Of a stretch of 64,000 nt of DNA, positions 8,667 through 17,460 are shown piece after piece. The notes below the pieces were generated by a model that was not told the origin of the DNA, ran no database searches, and worked only from the letters and a program-made list of their open reading frames with translations. The stretch is from CAVIQK01 sp964613035 (GTDB lineage: Bacteria; Bacillota; Clostridia; Christensenellales; DTU072): assembly GCA_964613035.1 (NCBI GenBank), contig CAZTFQ010000002.1:62001-126000 (forward strand). The letters are read 5' to 3'. A program made the position numbers and the translations under genes. The stretch's first letter is position 1, and every line of letters begins with the position of its first letter.

Positions 8667-9413
8667 ATGTTTGTCGTAATTAAAAGAAAAACCGTCATAG
8701 CCGCCGCAATGATTCTCATAACGATCGTTGCCGTATCTTCCGCCGTCGGAGTGTGTCTGGCGGGAATAGAAAGCGTGGCTGACGACGACGCATACGTAGT
8801 GGTACTGGATGCGGGTCACGGCGGAGTGGACGGAGGCGTCAAAGGCGCCGAAAGCGGCGTATACGAGAGAGAAATCAATCTCCTCATCGTCCGTGAAACG
8901 GAAAAATTGTTGACCGACAACGGTATCAAGGTAGTCCTCACCCGAGAAAACGAAAACGGGCTCTACGACATCGTTGAAGAGGGATTCAAAAAGAAAGACT
9001 TCGCCGCAAGAAAAGCCGTTATAGAAAACGCCGACGCAGATCTCGTAGTCAGTATACATTGCAATAAGTTCCCCGACAAATCCAGAAGAGGCGCGCAATG
9101 CTTCTTCGAACAGACCTCGGACGCGTCCGTCCGACTGGCGGAAACCATCCAAAACGCCCTCAATCCTCTCAACGAAAGAGAACTGTCCAAAACCTATTCC
9201 GCGTTAAAAGGCGACTATTTCATGCTAAAATGCTCCTACGCACCGTCCGCGATAGTGGAATGCGGCTTTTTATCCAATCCCGAAGACGACCGCCTCCTCA
9301 ATACCCCCTCTTATCGCACAGAAATCGCCCGCGCCATAGCCGACGCAATACTCGCGTATAAATCAACCTCTGCGGATTCCGTGCCGACGCCTCTCCCTAG
9401 CGGCACTTCGTGA
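8667..9413 (+). CDS. cwlD: N-acetylmuramoyl-L-alanine amidase, CwlD-like
   Basis: Cleaves the amide bond between muramic acid and the stem peptide of peptidoglycan. In spore formers CwlD acts in cortex maturation. The 248 residues comprise an N-terminal signal anchor (about residues 8-30) and a single Amidase_3 domain. The zinc and catalytic residues are visible: LDAGHGG (His), YEREINL (Glu), SIHCNK (His) and VECGFLSN (Glu). The ATG at 8667 has a GGAGG SD 8-9 nt upstream. It is transcribed divergently from the beta-helix gene, and a structured repeat begins directly after its stop codon. The amidase call is secure. The CwlD subgroup rests on size and the single-domain layout. Confidence 0.88.
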   Translation: MFVVIKRKTVIAAAMILITIVAVSSAVGVCLAGIESVADDDAYVVVLDAGHGGVDGGVKGAESGVYEREINLLIVRETEKLLTDNGIKVVLTRENENGLYDIVEEGFKKKDFAARKAVIENADADLVVSIHCNKFPDKSRRGAQCFFEQTSDASVRLAETIQNALNPLNERELSKTYSALKGDYFMLKCSYAPSAIVECGFLSNPEDDRLLNTPSYRTEIARAIADAILAYKSTSADSVPTPLPSGTS

Positions 9414-9821
9414 ACTTGCTCGACTTGTTCGACGTTGGCTGCTTGTACAACATCGCTTTGCGATTAGAGTTTACGCAGCCCGTCTGCGCTAAAAAGCACA
9501 TCCGTACGGACGTGCTTTTTGATTTAGTTTTGGTTCTTTAATACTAGGTATTTTCGATTAGACGCGGTGTCAGACTGCTCGACGTTGATTGCTTTTATTC
9601 CGTCACATGCGTGACTTGGGCGTACGCAATCCGTCTCCGCTAAAAAGGATGTCACGAGGACATCCTTTTTGGTTTGAGTTTGGTTTACTATAAGGTTTCT
9701 TTTCGATTTGATTGGTGCGTATAGAAGACAAGGGAGTAACGCAGCCGCGACGTGTACTATAACGTACTCGAGCGGTGAGTAACGCACCTTAACGCACTAG
9801 ACGCGCCGAGATAATCGAAAA
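9414..9821 (+). repeat. Structured intergenic repeat, locus 1 (modules A1 and B1 plus tail)
   Basis: The whole gap between the cwlD and ychF stop codons is repeat. Module A1: GACG, TT bulge, GGCTGC (9437-9442) pairs with GCAGCC (9475-9480) and CGTC. Inside it is the hairpin ATCGC-TTT-GCGAT (9452-9464), and a terminator-like hairpin follows (9491-9520). Module B1 repeats the plan with changed but still paired bases: GATTGC/GCAATC (9587-9592 and 9626-9631), inner GTCAC-ATGC-GTGAC (9602-9615), terminator hairpin 9642-9670. A tail of about 120 bp begins TTTTCGATT and ends TAATCGAAAA (9812-9821), like short terminal inverted repeats. Relatives lie at 49566-49961 and 51302-51536, in the opposite orientation. 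Confidence 0.85.
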
Positions 9822-10910
9822 TCACACGTTGAAGCGGTATATCACTACATCCCCGTCCTGCATCACGTAGTCCTTACCCTCGCTACGGACTTTTCCCTTC
9901 TCTCGAGCGGCGGTCCAGCTGCCGCACTCTACCAACGTTTCGTATGATACGACTTCCGCACGGATGAAACCTCTCTCGAAATCGGAGTGGATTTTCCCTG
10001 CCGCCTGAGGGGCTTTGGTTCCCTTTTCTATCGTCCAGGCGCGGGTTTCCTTTTCACCTGCGGTGAGATAGCTGATGAGCCCCAGGAGCTCATAGCACGC
10101 GGCGATCATTTTGTCGAGACCGGACTCCTTGATGCCGAGCTCTTCTATAAACATTGCCGCTTCTTCTTCCGGAAGAGCCGCCAGTTCTTCTTCCAATCTG
10201 CAACTGAGGGCAATGACCTCGGAACGGTCCGCGGCAGCGTATTCACGGACTTTGAGGACGTTTTCGTTGGTGTTTTCATCGTCGTCTTCGCCGATATTTG
10301 CACAATAGATAACCTTCTTGTCGGTCAGGAGGAACTGCTCTTTGACCAGGGCTCTTTCTTCGTCGGTAAGGTCTGCGCTACGGGCGGGTTTCCCGTCGTT
10401 GAGGGTAGAGAGAACTTTATTAAAAACGTCTATCTCCGTCTGATACTTTTTGTCTCCCGACTTAAGCGAGGTGCGCGCCTTGTCGATGCGGCGGTTGATA
10501 GTCTCGATGTCTGCGAGGATAAGCTCCGTGTTGATCGTATCTATATCGCGGACGGGGTCTACGGAGCCGTCGACGTGGGTTACGTCGGGGTTTTCGAAGC
10601 ATCTGACGACGTGTACGATAGCGTCCACTTCTCTTATATGCGAGAGGAATTTGTTTCCGAGACCTTCTCCTTTGGATGCGCCTTTTACCAGTCCCGCGAT
10701 GTCGACGAATTCTATCGTCGTATATACTTTACTCTTGCTGTTGAACAAGTCCGTGAGCACGTCTACGCGCTTGTCTTTGACGGCGACCATGCCGACGTTG
10801 GGTTCGATCGTACAGAAAGGATAATTCTGCGCCATCGCGCCTGCGTTGGTTATTGCGTTAAAAAGTGTCGATTTGCCGACGTTGGGCAGTCCTACTACGC
10901 CTAATTTCAT
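9822..10910 (-). CDS. ychF: Redox-regulated ATPase YchF
   Basis: Obg-family P-loop protein of 362 residues, the normal length. YchF proteins prefer ATP over GTP and bind ribosomes. The P-loop GLPNVGKS is at residues 7-14, and the switch segment FVDIAGLVKGASKGEGLGN is typical. A coiled-coil insertion and a C-terminal TGS domain follow. A GGAGG SD precedes the ATG. It is divergent from uppP and convergent with cwlD, with the structured repeat ending at its stop codon. Confidence 0.96.
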   Translation of the reverse strand: MKLGVVGLPNVGKSTLFNAITNAGAMAQNYPFCTIEPNVGMVAVKDKRVDVLTDLFNSKSKVYTTIEFVDIAGLVKGASKGEGLGNKFLSHIREVDAIVHVVRCFENPDVTHVDGSVDPVRDIDTINTELILADIETINRRIDKARTSLKSGDKKYQTEIDVFNKVLSTLNDGKPARSADLTDEERALVKEQFLLTDKKVIYCANIGEDDDENTNENVLKVREYAAADRSEVIALSCRLEEELAALPEEEAAMFIEELGIKESGLDKMIAACYELLGLISYLTAGEKETRAWTIEKGTKAPQAAGKIHSDFERGFIRAEVVSYETLVECGSWTAAREKGKVRSEGKDYVMQDGDVVIYRFNV

Positions 10911-10978
10911 ACTAATTGCCTCCGAAATAACTGCATATATTGTATCATATCGGACTTGAAGTGTAAAGGAGAAACGCT

Positions 10979-11755
10979 ATGGAAGAATACCTGGAAGCGG
11001 TGCTTGCCGGAGCGGTGCAAGGGCTGACGGAATTTTTGCCTATATCCAGTTCGGGACATCTGGCGCTGTTATCTCTACTCGGAATCGACACGGGCGGAGT
11101 GTTCTTGACCGTGATGCTGCATTTAGGCTCTCTGATATCGGTGGTAATCGTATATAGGAAAAAGCTGTTTTCCGTACTGCGACATCCTTTTAAGAAACCT
11201 GCCGTGCTTCTATACGTCGCAACGGGAATAAGTTTTTTTATAGTCGGGAGCGTACGACTTCTTTTCGGCGAAACAATCGAACTTCTTTTCTCGTCGCCTC
11301 TTTCTCTGTCGATAAGCTTTTCAGTGACGTCCGTTCTGCTTTTCTTATGCGACGTAATTAAAAAGCGCAACAAGGATATAACGCCAGTCTCCGCGCTGGC
11401 GATAGGCGCGGTCCAAGGCGTGGCGGCGATCTTCCCCGGATTATCGCGAAGCGGCTCGACCATAACCGCGGGGGTAGTTGTAGGAACGGACAAGGAAAAA
11501 GCCGCCGACTTCAGTTTTCTATTATCCGTACCCGTCATTATCGGAGCGGCGCTCTTCGAAGTCCTATCCGTCGTCGTAGACGGCACGACCGTAGACGTTG
11601 ACGTTCTGCCGACAATCGCAGGAGTAATTACCGCGGCATTAACGGGCACCGCGTCCGTCCTCATTCTTATTAAAGCCGTTAAGCGAGGACAACTGTATCC
11701 GTTCGGACTGTACACTCTTGCGTTATCGTTATTTATAGCGGTTTTCTTTGTTTAG
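10979..11755 (+). CDS. uppP: Undecaprenyl-diphosphate phosphatase
   Basis: Membrane phosphatase (BacA family) that recycles undecaprenyl pyrophosphate, the lipid carrier of cell wall synthesis. Overproduction gives bacitracin resistance in known members. It has 258 residues and several hydrophobic segments. The two family motifs are present: EFLPISSSGHL near residue 18 and PGLSRSGSTITAG near residue 150. The ATG has an AAAGGAG SD. It is a single gene, divergent from ychF and convergent with gyrA. Confidence 0.96.
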   Translation: MEEYLEAVLAGAVQGLTEFLPISSSGHLALLSLLGIDTGGVFLTVMLHLGSLISVVIVYRKKLFSVLRHPFKKPAVLLYVATGISFFIVGSVRLLFGETIELLFSSPLSLSISFSVTSVLLFLCDVIKKRNKDITPVSALAIGAVQGVAAIFPGLSRSGSTITAGVVVGTDKEKAADFSFLLSVPVIIGAALFEVLSVVVDGTTVDVDVLPTIAGVITAALTGTASVLILIKAVKRGQLYPFGLYTLALSLFIAVFFV

Positions 11756-11814
11756 GTATCCGTATACGGCATTACGGTAGCCTTAATCAACTATTTATCC
11801 GCATTTAAGACAAG

Positions 11815-11842
11815 GAAAAAGCCCGATTGCTCGGGCTTCTTT
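11815..11842. terminator. Terminator between uppP and gyrA
   Basis: AAGCCCGA (11819-11826) and TCGGGCTT (11831-11838) form a stem with loop TTGC. The minus-strand product ends in GGGCTTTTTCC, so it mainly serves gyrA. The plus strand has a weaker TTCTTTT. Confidence 0.75.
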
Positions 11843-11852
11843 TGTAACGATA

Positions 11853-14438
11853 TTATTTGCTTTCGGGTTCCGTCGGAGCTTCCGCGGGAGCCTCTGTCTG
11901 TACCGAAGGAGCTTCGGCGGCTTCGGGCGCGGGGTTGACGATATTGCCGTCCTCGTCGAATACGTCGTATTGAGCCTCGTCGTCGTGAGGAGTGAGCGCC
12001 ATTGCCATGACCTTGGCGTCGCCTCTCTGTCTCATGACGATAACGCCCTGAGCGGCTCTGCCGGTCTTCCTTATCTGCTCGGCTTTAATTCTGATCATTA
12101 TGCCGGAGTCGCTTATGATAATGATATCGTCATCGTCGGGGCTGACGAGTTTTTGGTTGACTATTCTTCCGGTCTTGTCGGTGAAGTTGCCCGCTTTGAT
12201 ACCCTTACCGGCTCTGCCTTGCAGACGATACTCGTCGAGAGAACAACGTTTTCCGTAACCCTTCTCGGTTATCGTGACGACTTCTTTGCTTTCGTCGACC
12301 AGCGCGAGATCGACTATGCTGTCGTCCTCGTCTATCTTCATCGACTTGACGCCCATGCTTTCTCTACCGGTAGGACGAACGGTGTCTTCGGAGAATCTGA
12401 TGCACTTGCCTTCCGCGGAAGCCATCATCAGCTCGGCGTTACCGTCGGTCTTAAGGACTCCGACCAGCTCGTCGCCTTCCTGGAGCGTTATGCACTTCTT
12501 GCCGTTGGCGCGGATCTTTTTGAATTCCGCCATATCGGTCTTCTTAATAAGTCCCTTTTTAGTCGCCATGACGAGATATCCGTCCTGATACTCGCTCATA
12601 TTGAGAAGCGACGTAATTTTTTCACCGGGTTGGAGCGGAAGTATATTGACGATGGCTCTGCCCTTGGACGTCTTGGTCGCCTCGGGTATCTCGTATCCCA
12701 TCAGGAAGTAGACTCTGCCGAAGTTGGAGAAGAACAATATTCCGTCGTGCGTATTGGTGGTGAAGATGGACGAAACGAAGTCTTCTTCCTTGGTCTTGTG
12801 CGCGGTTACGCCTATGCCGCCTCTGTTTTGGACTCTGTATTCGTCCACGGGAAGTCTCTTGATATATCCGCCGTAGGTCATGGAAACGACCACGTCTTCT
12901 CTCTCGATGAGGTCCGCAATGTTGATTTCGGAAGAGTCGTACGACAGCTCCGAGCGACGCGGTACGCCGTACTTTTCTTTAATCGTAAGAAGGTCTTCTT
13001 TTATAATCGTTCTGACTCTCTCGGGCTTGTCGAGAATGTCGAGATAATCCGCTATGGCGGCGTGAAGTTCGGCAAGTTCCGCCTTGAGCTTTTCCACTTC
13101 CAGACTCGTAAGAGTACGGAGTTTCATCTCCACTATTGCGGTGGCTTGTCTTTCCGACAGATCGAATCTTACCATTAAGTTGTTGATGGCGTCCTTGGCG
13201 TCGGAACTGCGTTTGATTATAGCAACGACTTCGTCGATATTGTTCTGCGCGATGACCAGACCTTCCACGATATGGGCTCTTTCTCTTGCTTTCTGGAGAT
13301 TGAAGCGAGTGCGTCTCTCTATAACTTCTATCTGGTGCGCGACGTACGCCTCGAGCATCTCTTTAAGATTGCATATCTTAGGCGCACCGTTGACCAGCGC
13401 GAGGAATATGATACCCTCTTTGACCTGAAGAGCGGTCTGTTTATACAGAGAATTGAGCACGACCTGCGCGGAGAAGTCCTTCTTAATGTCGATGACTATT
13501 CTCATACCGGTACGGTCGGAATGCTCGTGAATGTTGGATATTCCGTCCAGCTTCTTGTCTTTGACCTGCTGAGCGATATTCTTGAGCATATCTTCCTTAA
13601 TAATCTGATACGGTATCTCGGTGACGACTATACTCTCTCTGCCGTTGTTTTCTTCTATCTCGCACTTGGCGCGGATAACGACGCCGCCGTGACCGGTGCG
13701 ATACGCCTCTTTTATCGCGGCGCGACCCAAAACCAAACCTCCCGTCGGATAATCGGGAGCGGGGATATATTTCATCAGATCGTCGATCGTGATATCGGGA
13801 TCGTCGATGAGGGCGACAGTACCGTCGATAACCTCGGCAAGGTTGTGAGGAGGAATGTTGGTCGCCATACCTACCGCGATACCTTCCGTTCCGTTAACGA
13901 GCAGATTGGGAAATCTTGCGGGCAGAACGACGGGTTGCAAGAGAGTATCGTCGTAGTTGGGGTAAAAGTCGACCGTTTCTTTGTCGATGTCTCTTAACAA
14001 CTCCGCGGCAATCTTAGAAAGTCTCGCCTCGGTGTATCTCATTGCGGCGGGCTTGTCGCCGTCGATACTTCCGAAGTTGCCCTGACCGTCGATGAGCGGG
14101 TGATTGATGGAGAAAGGCTGCGCCATACGAGCCAGAGCTTCATATATGGACGAGTCTCCGTGAGGGTGATATTTACCCATAACGTCACCGACTATACGGG
14201 CGCATTTTTTATGAGGAGAGGTATAATAATTGCTAGCCTCGTTCATCGAGAAGAGTATTCTTCTCTGCACCGGCTTAAGACCGTCTCTTACGTCCGGAAT
14301 GGCACGCGACGCGTTGACCGCCATCGCATAGCTAATGAAGCTGTTTTCCATCTCGTCGCGGATGTTTTTATGGAGAATCTTGGTTTTTGACAAAGACTCT
14401 CTGATTTTTTCTACGTCTATATGCTTATTGGATGCCAT
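11853..14438 (-). CDS. gyrA: DNA gyrase subunit A
   Basis: Breakage-reunion subunit of the enzyme that introduces negative supercoils. The length is 861 residues. The catalytic Tyr region, the quinolone-region motif GKYHPHGDSSIYEALARMAQ (Ser and Glu at the positions linked to quinolone response) and the C-terminal beta-pinwheel repeats (for example GRESMGVKSM, GKRCSLDEY) are visible. The last 25 or so residues are a Pro/Ala/Glu-rich tail. It follows gyrB by 10 nt and has an SD (GAGGTGAG), so gyrB-gyrA form an operon. It lies about 10-12 kb from the AT-rich origin block rather than next to dnaN. Confidence 0.98.
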   Translation of the reverse strand: MASNKHIDVEKIRESLSKTKILHKNIRDEMENSFISYAMAVNASRAIPDVRDGLKPVQRRILFSMNEASNYYTSPHKKCARIVGDVMGKYHPHGDSSIYEALARMAQPFSINHPLIDGQGNFGSIDGDKPAAMRYTEARLSKIAAELLRDIDKETVDFYPNYDDTLLQPVVLPARFPNLLVNGTEGIAVGMATNIPPHNLAEVIDGTVALIDDPDITIDDLMKYIPAPDYPTGGLVLGRAAIKEAYRTGHGGVVIRAKCEIEENNGRESIVVTEIPYQIIKEDMLKNIAQQVKDKKLDGISNIHEHSDRTGMRIVIDIKKDFSAQVVLNSLYKQTALQVKEGIIFLALVNGAPKICNLKEMLEAYVAHQIEVIERRTRFNLQKARERAHIVEGLVIAQNNIDEVVAIIKRSSDAKDAINNLMVRFDLSERQATAIVEMKLRTLTSLEVEKLKAELAELHAAIADYLDILDKPERVRTIIKEDLLTIKEKYGVPRRSELSYDSSEINIADLIEREDVVVSMTYGGYIKRLPVDEYRVQNRGGIGVTAHKTKEEDFVSSIFTTNTHDGILFFSNFGRVYFLMGYEIPEATKTSKGRAIVNILPLQPGEKITSLLNMSEYQDGYLVMATKKGLIKKTDMAEFKKIRANGKKCITLQEGDELVGVLKTDGNAELMMASAEGKCIRFSEDTVRPTGRESMGVKSMKIDEDDSIVDLALVDESKEVVTITEKGYGKRCSLDEYRLQGRAGKGIKAGNFTDKTGRIVNQKLVSPDDDDIIIISDSGIMIRIKAEQIRKTGRAAQGVIVMRQRGDAKVMAMALTPHDDEAQYDVFDEDGNIVNPAPEAAEAPSVQTEAPAEAPTEPESK

Positions 14439-14448
14439 AACTCACCTC

Positions 14449-16368
14449 TTATACGTCCAAATCCTCGATAGAACGCGCGTGCGTCTCTATAAATTCTCTT
14501 CTGAGCTCGGGAGCGTCTCCCATGAGCATGGTAAATATCGCGTCGGCTTCCACCGCGTCTTCCATCGTTATTCTGACCAGAGTCCTCGTCTCGGGGTTCA
14601 TCGTGGTCTCAAAGAGCTGATCGGCGTTCATTTCGCCCAAGCCTTTATAACGTTGTTGATCGACCTTTTTAGTGCCGTTTTCGCTCATTTCCGCCATAGC
14701 TACCTTCAGCTCGGCGTCGTCGTAACAGTATCTGACCTCCTTGCCTCTGGACAGCTTATAGAGAGGCGGCAGTGCGGAATACACGTGTCCCTGCGCGATA
14801 AGCTCGGGCATGAATCGGAAAAAGAATGTAAGCAACAATATTCTGATGTGAGAGCCGTCGACGTCGGCATCGGTCATACAGATGATGCGGTCGTAGCGGA
14901 GCTTGTTGATATCGAAGTCTTCCTTATATCCGCACCCGAAAGCCTTAATCATGGCTTGTATTTCTTTGTTGTCGAGTATCTGATGCTCTCTGGCTTTTTC
15001 TACGTTAAGAATTTTACCTCTTAACGGCAATATCGCCTGAAATTCTCTCATTCTGCCGGTTTTGGCAGAACCGCCTGCCGAGTCACCCTCGACGATGAAA
15101 ATTTCGCAGTTGTGAGGATCCGTATCCACGCAGTCGGCGAGTTTTTCGGGCATACCGCCGCCGCCGAAGATGTCTTTACGGGTCTGCTCCTTAACCTTAC
15201 GGAGTTTTTCTCTGACTTGCTGAGCGTTGTACGCCTTGGTTACCAGAGTACGGGCAAGCCCCGGATTCTCTTCGAAGAGCTCTCCCAATTTATCTCCCAC
15301 TATCTTGTTGACGAGAGTCCTCATCTCGGCGTTGCCGAGCTTCGTCTTGGTCTGCCCTTCGAACTGCGGATCGGAGAGCTTGACAGATATTACGGCGGTT
15401 AAACCTTCTCTGACGTCTTCTCCGGAGAGCTTGTCTTTATCCTTATCCTTAAGGACCTTAAGGTCGTAACCCGCATTATTGAAGACTCTGGTGAGAGCGG
15501 TCTTGAGACCCTCTAAGTGTGCGCCGCCTTCTTCCGTGTTGATATTGTTGGCGTAGGTAAAAATCGTCTCGTTGTAGCCCTCGTTAAACTGAAGCGCCAG
15601 CTCGACTTCTTTGTTCTCCAATATCTCTTCGATATAAATGACGTCTGCGAGGACGTTTTTACCCTTGTTGAGCTGCTCGACGAATTGCTTGATACCGCCT
15701 TCGTAGTGGAACTTCTCTTCCTTTTCCTGACCTTCTCTTAAGTCCTGAGCATTGATGATGAGTCCCTTGTTAAGATACGCCAGCTCTCTGAGTCTGCCTT
15801 TCATCGTATCGTAATTGAAGACGATGGAATCAAATATCTCGGGATCGGGCCAGAAGGTTACTCTGGTACCCGTTTTCTCGGTCTTGCCTATTACCGTAAG
15901 AGGAGCGTCTGGGATACCTCTGTGATAGGTCTGGGCGTAAATATTGCCGTTTTGATAAACCTCTATATAAAACTTCTCCGAAAGCGCGTTGACGCACGAC
16001 ACGCCTACGCCGTGGAGACCTCCGGATATTTTATAGCCGCCGCCGCCGAACTTACCGCCTGCGTGGAGCTTGGTAAGTACTACCTCTACAGCCGACTTAC
16101 CTTCTTTTTCTATAATTCCGGTAGGTATACCTCTGCCGTTGTCTATTACCGTGCACGAGCCGTCTTTTTCTATGCGGACGATTATTTCCGTACAATAACC
16201 GGCGAGAGCCTCGTCGATAGAGTTGTCGACAACCTCGGTGATTAAGTGATGAAGTCCCTTGACGTCAGTCGTGCCGATGTACATACCGGGTCTCTTCCGG
16301 ACGGGTTCCAACCCCTCCAGAACCTGTATGGCACTCTGGTCGTAAGAATTCCGTACCTGTTCGCTCAT
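14449..16368 (-). CDS. gyrB: DNA gyrase subunit B
   Basis: ATPase subunit of gyrase, 639 residues, normal length without the Gram-negative insert. It shows a GHKL ATPase fold (VVDNSIDEALAGYC, DNGRGIPTG, GGLHGVGVSCVNALS), a transducer domain and a TOPRIM domain with EGDSAGG and DADVDGSHI. An AGGAG SD precedes the ATG. The promoter lies 30-58 nt upstream, and a long alternating purine-pyrimidine tract lies just behind its -35 box (separate entries). gyrB is cut off from parB by a terminator. Confidence 0.98.
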   Translation of the reverse strand: MSEQVRNSYDQSAIQVLEGLEPVRKRPGMYIGTTDVKGLHHLITEVVDNSIDEALAGYCTEIIVRIEKDGSCTVIDNGRGIPTGIIEKEGKSAVEVVLTKLHAGGKFGGGGYKISGGLHGVGVSCVNALSEKFYIEVYQNGNIYAQTYHRGIPDAPLTVIGKTEKTGTRVTFWPDPEIFDSIVFNYDTMKGRLRELAYLNKGLIINAQDLREGQEKEEKFHYEGGIKQFVEQLNKGKNVLADVIYIEEILENKEVELALQFNEGYNETIFTYANNINTEEGGAHLEGLKTALTRVFNNAGYDLKVLKDKDKDKLSGEDVREGLTAVISVKLSDPQFEGQTKTKLGNAEMRTLVNKIVGDKLGELFEENPGLARTLVTKAYNAQQVREKLRKVKEQTRKDIFGGGGMPEKLADCVDTDPHNCEIFIVEGDSAGGSAKTGRMREFQAILPLRGKILNVEKAREHQILDNKEIQAMIKAFGCGYKEDFDINKLRYDRIICMTDADVDGSHIRILLLTFFFRFMPELIAQGHVYSALPPLYKLSRGKEVRYCYDDAELKVAMAEMSENGTKKVDQQRYKGLGEMNADQLFETTMNPETRTLVRITMEDAVEADAIFTMLMGDAPELRREFIETHARSIEDLDV

Positions 16369-16397
16369 AAGAATCTCCTAAATTAGAATTTGGATTT

Positions 16398-16426
16398 ATT
16401 TTATCATATATTATATTAAATGTAAA
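16398..16426 (-). promoter_or_regulatory. gyrB promoter
   Basis: Minus strand TTTACA (16426-16421), 17-nt spacer, TAAAAT (16403-16398). The Z-DNA-prone tract starts 16 bp behind the -35 box. Confidence 0.6.
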
Positions 16427-16442
16427 GTAATAATTAAAATAA

Positions 16443-16509
16443 ACGCGCGCATACGTGTGTACGCACATATTACGCGCGTTATGCGCGCGCACGCGCGCAT
16501 ACATATATA
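16443..16509. other. Alternating purine-pyrimidine (Z-DNA-prone) tract
   Basis: About 67 bp of almost unbroken purine-pyrimidine alternation, rich in CG and CA/TG steps. One uninterrupted run covers 16443-16470 and another begins near 16480 and reaches 16509. Two pyrimidine-pyrimidine breaks lie between them. This composition favours a B-to-Z transition under negative supercoiling. It lies between the parB terminator and the gyrB promoter. Confidence 0.7.
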
Positions 16510-16524
16510 AATTGTATCTTGCAA

Positions 16525-16551
16525 GAAAAAAGCGGAACCGAAGTTCCGCTT
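16525..16551 (-). terminator. Terminator downstream of parB
   Basis: AAGCGGAAC (16530-16538) pairs with GTTCCGCTT (16543-16551) around the loop CGAA. On the minus strand it is followed by a run of six T. It ends the rpmH-to-parB gene string. Confidence 0.85.
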
Positions 16552-16566
16552 CCCGTTGTATAATCC

Positions 16567-17460
16567 TTATTTTAAACTCTCGAGTATCTCCACAAAGCGA
16601 TCCAGGTCGTCCTTGGTGTAATAATCGATATAGATTCTTCCTTTGTTCTCGTTACCGACGGCTCTTACTCTGGTGCCGAAGGCTCTCTGCATATCGAGGA
16701 TGAGATTTTTCATCTCCAGAGACATTCTTTCGCGCTGCTCCTCGGTCATTTTCTTTTTCTTAAGCTCGGGGTTGAGAATTTCCTTTACGCCCTTTTCCAC
16801 TTCTCTGACGGAGAGACCTTTTTCTACGATCTTGCGGGCGTATTCGGCTTGTCTCAACTCATCCTTAATGGGAAGCAACGCTCTGGCGTGACCCGCGGAC
16901 AGTCTGCCGTCTCTGATAAGTCCTTTAACAGCTTCGGGAAGAGCCAGAAGCCTCATCGTGTTGGCGACGTTGGAACGCGATTTGGATACGCGCTTGGCAA
17001 CTTCTTCCTGAGTCATTTTGTTGAGTTCCATCAACTGCTTGAGTGCCTCGCCTTCTTCTATGGGGTTGAGGTTCTCTCTCTGCAGGTTTTCGATAAGAGC
17101 TATCTCTCTCGCCTGCTCCTCGCTCATCGTCTTGACGACGGCGGGGACGGAATCGAATCCCGCCAGCTTGGCGGCTCTGTAACGTCTCTCGCCTGCTACG
17201 ATGACGAACTTTTCTCCGACCTTGTTAAGAACGAGCGGCTGAATGATGCCGTGTATGCGGATGCTTTCCGACAACTCCGCCATAGCCTCGTCGTCGAAAT
17301 ACTTACGGGGCTGCTTGGGGTTGGGGGTAATCTTGGACAGCTCTACGTTATAGATCTTTTCGCCGTCGACGATCTCTACCACTTCTACGCTCTTTTCTAC
17401 TCTGGCGTCCTCGAGGTTAGCCAGAATATCGGCTAAACCTTTACCTAACTTTTTTGCCAT
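16567..17460 (-). CDS. parB: Chromosome partitioning protein ParB/Spo0J
   Basis: Binds parS near the origin and spreads as a CTP-dependent clamp that recruits SMC. It has 297 residues. The N-terminal tail KKLGKGLADIL is the type that stimulates ParA ATPase. The CTP-binding motifs GERRYRAAK and ENLQRENLNPIEE are present, followed by a helix-turn-helix (TQEEVAKRVSKSRSNVANTMRLL split over about residues 150-175) and a C-terminal dimer domain. Its start overlaps the end of rsmG by 20 nt and has an AGGAGGG SD inside rsmG. The usual partner parA (soj) is missing at this locus. Three parS-like sites lie 7-9 kb away. Confidence 0.96.
   Translation of the reverse strand: MAKKLGKGLADILANLEDARVEKSVEVVEIVDGEKIYNVELSKITPNPKQPRKYFDDEAMAELSESIRIHGIIQPLVLNKVGEKFVIVAGERRYRAAKLAGFDSVPAVVKTMSEEQAREIALIENLQRENLNPIEEGEALKQLMELNKMTQEEVAKRVSKSRSNVANTMRLLALPEAVKGLIRDGRLSAGHARALLPIKDELRQAEYARKIVEKGLSVREVEKGVKEILNPELKKKKMTEEQRERMSLEMKNLILDMQRAFGTRVRAVGNENKGRIYIDYYTKDDLDRFVEILESLK

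Noticed and set aside
8373..9152. 259-codon minus ORF over the cwlD region
   Set aside because: Opposite to the clear amidase gene, and it runs through the DnaA boxes and promoter region; a shadow.
9414..9821. Integron attC sites as an explanation of the structured repeats
   Set aside because: The folded shape with unpaired bases is suggestive, but the required GTTRRRY/RYYYAAC core pair is not present and no integrase or cassette array is seen.
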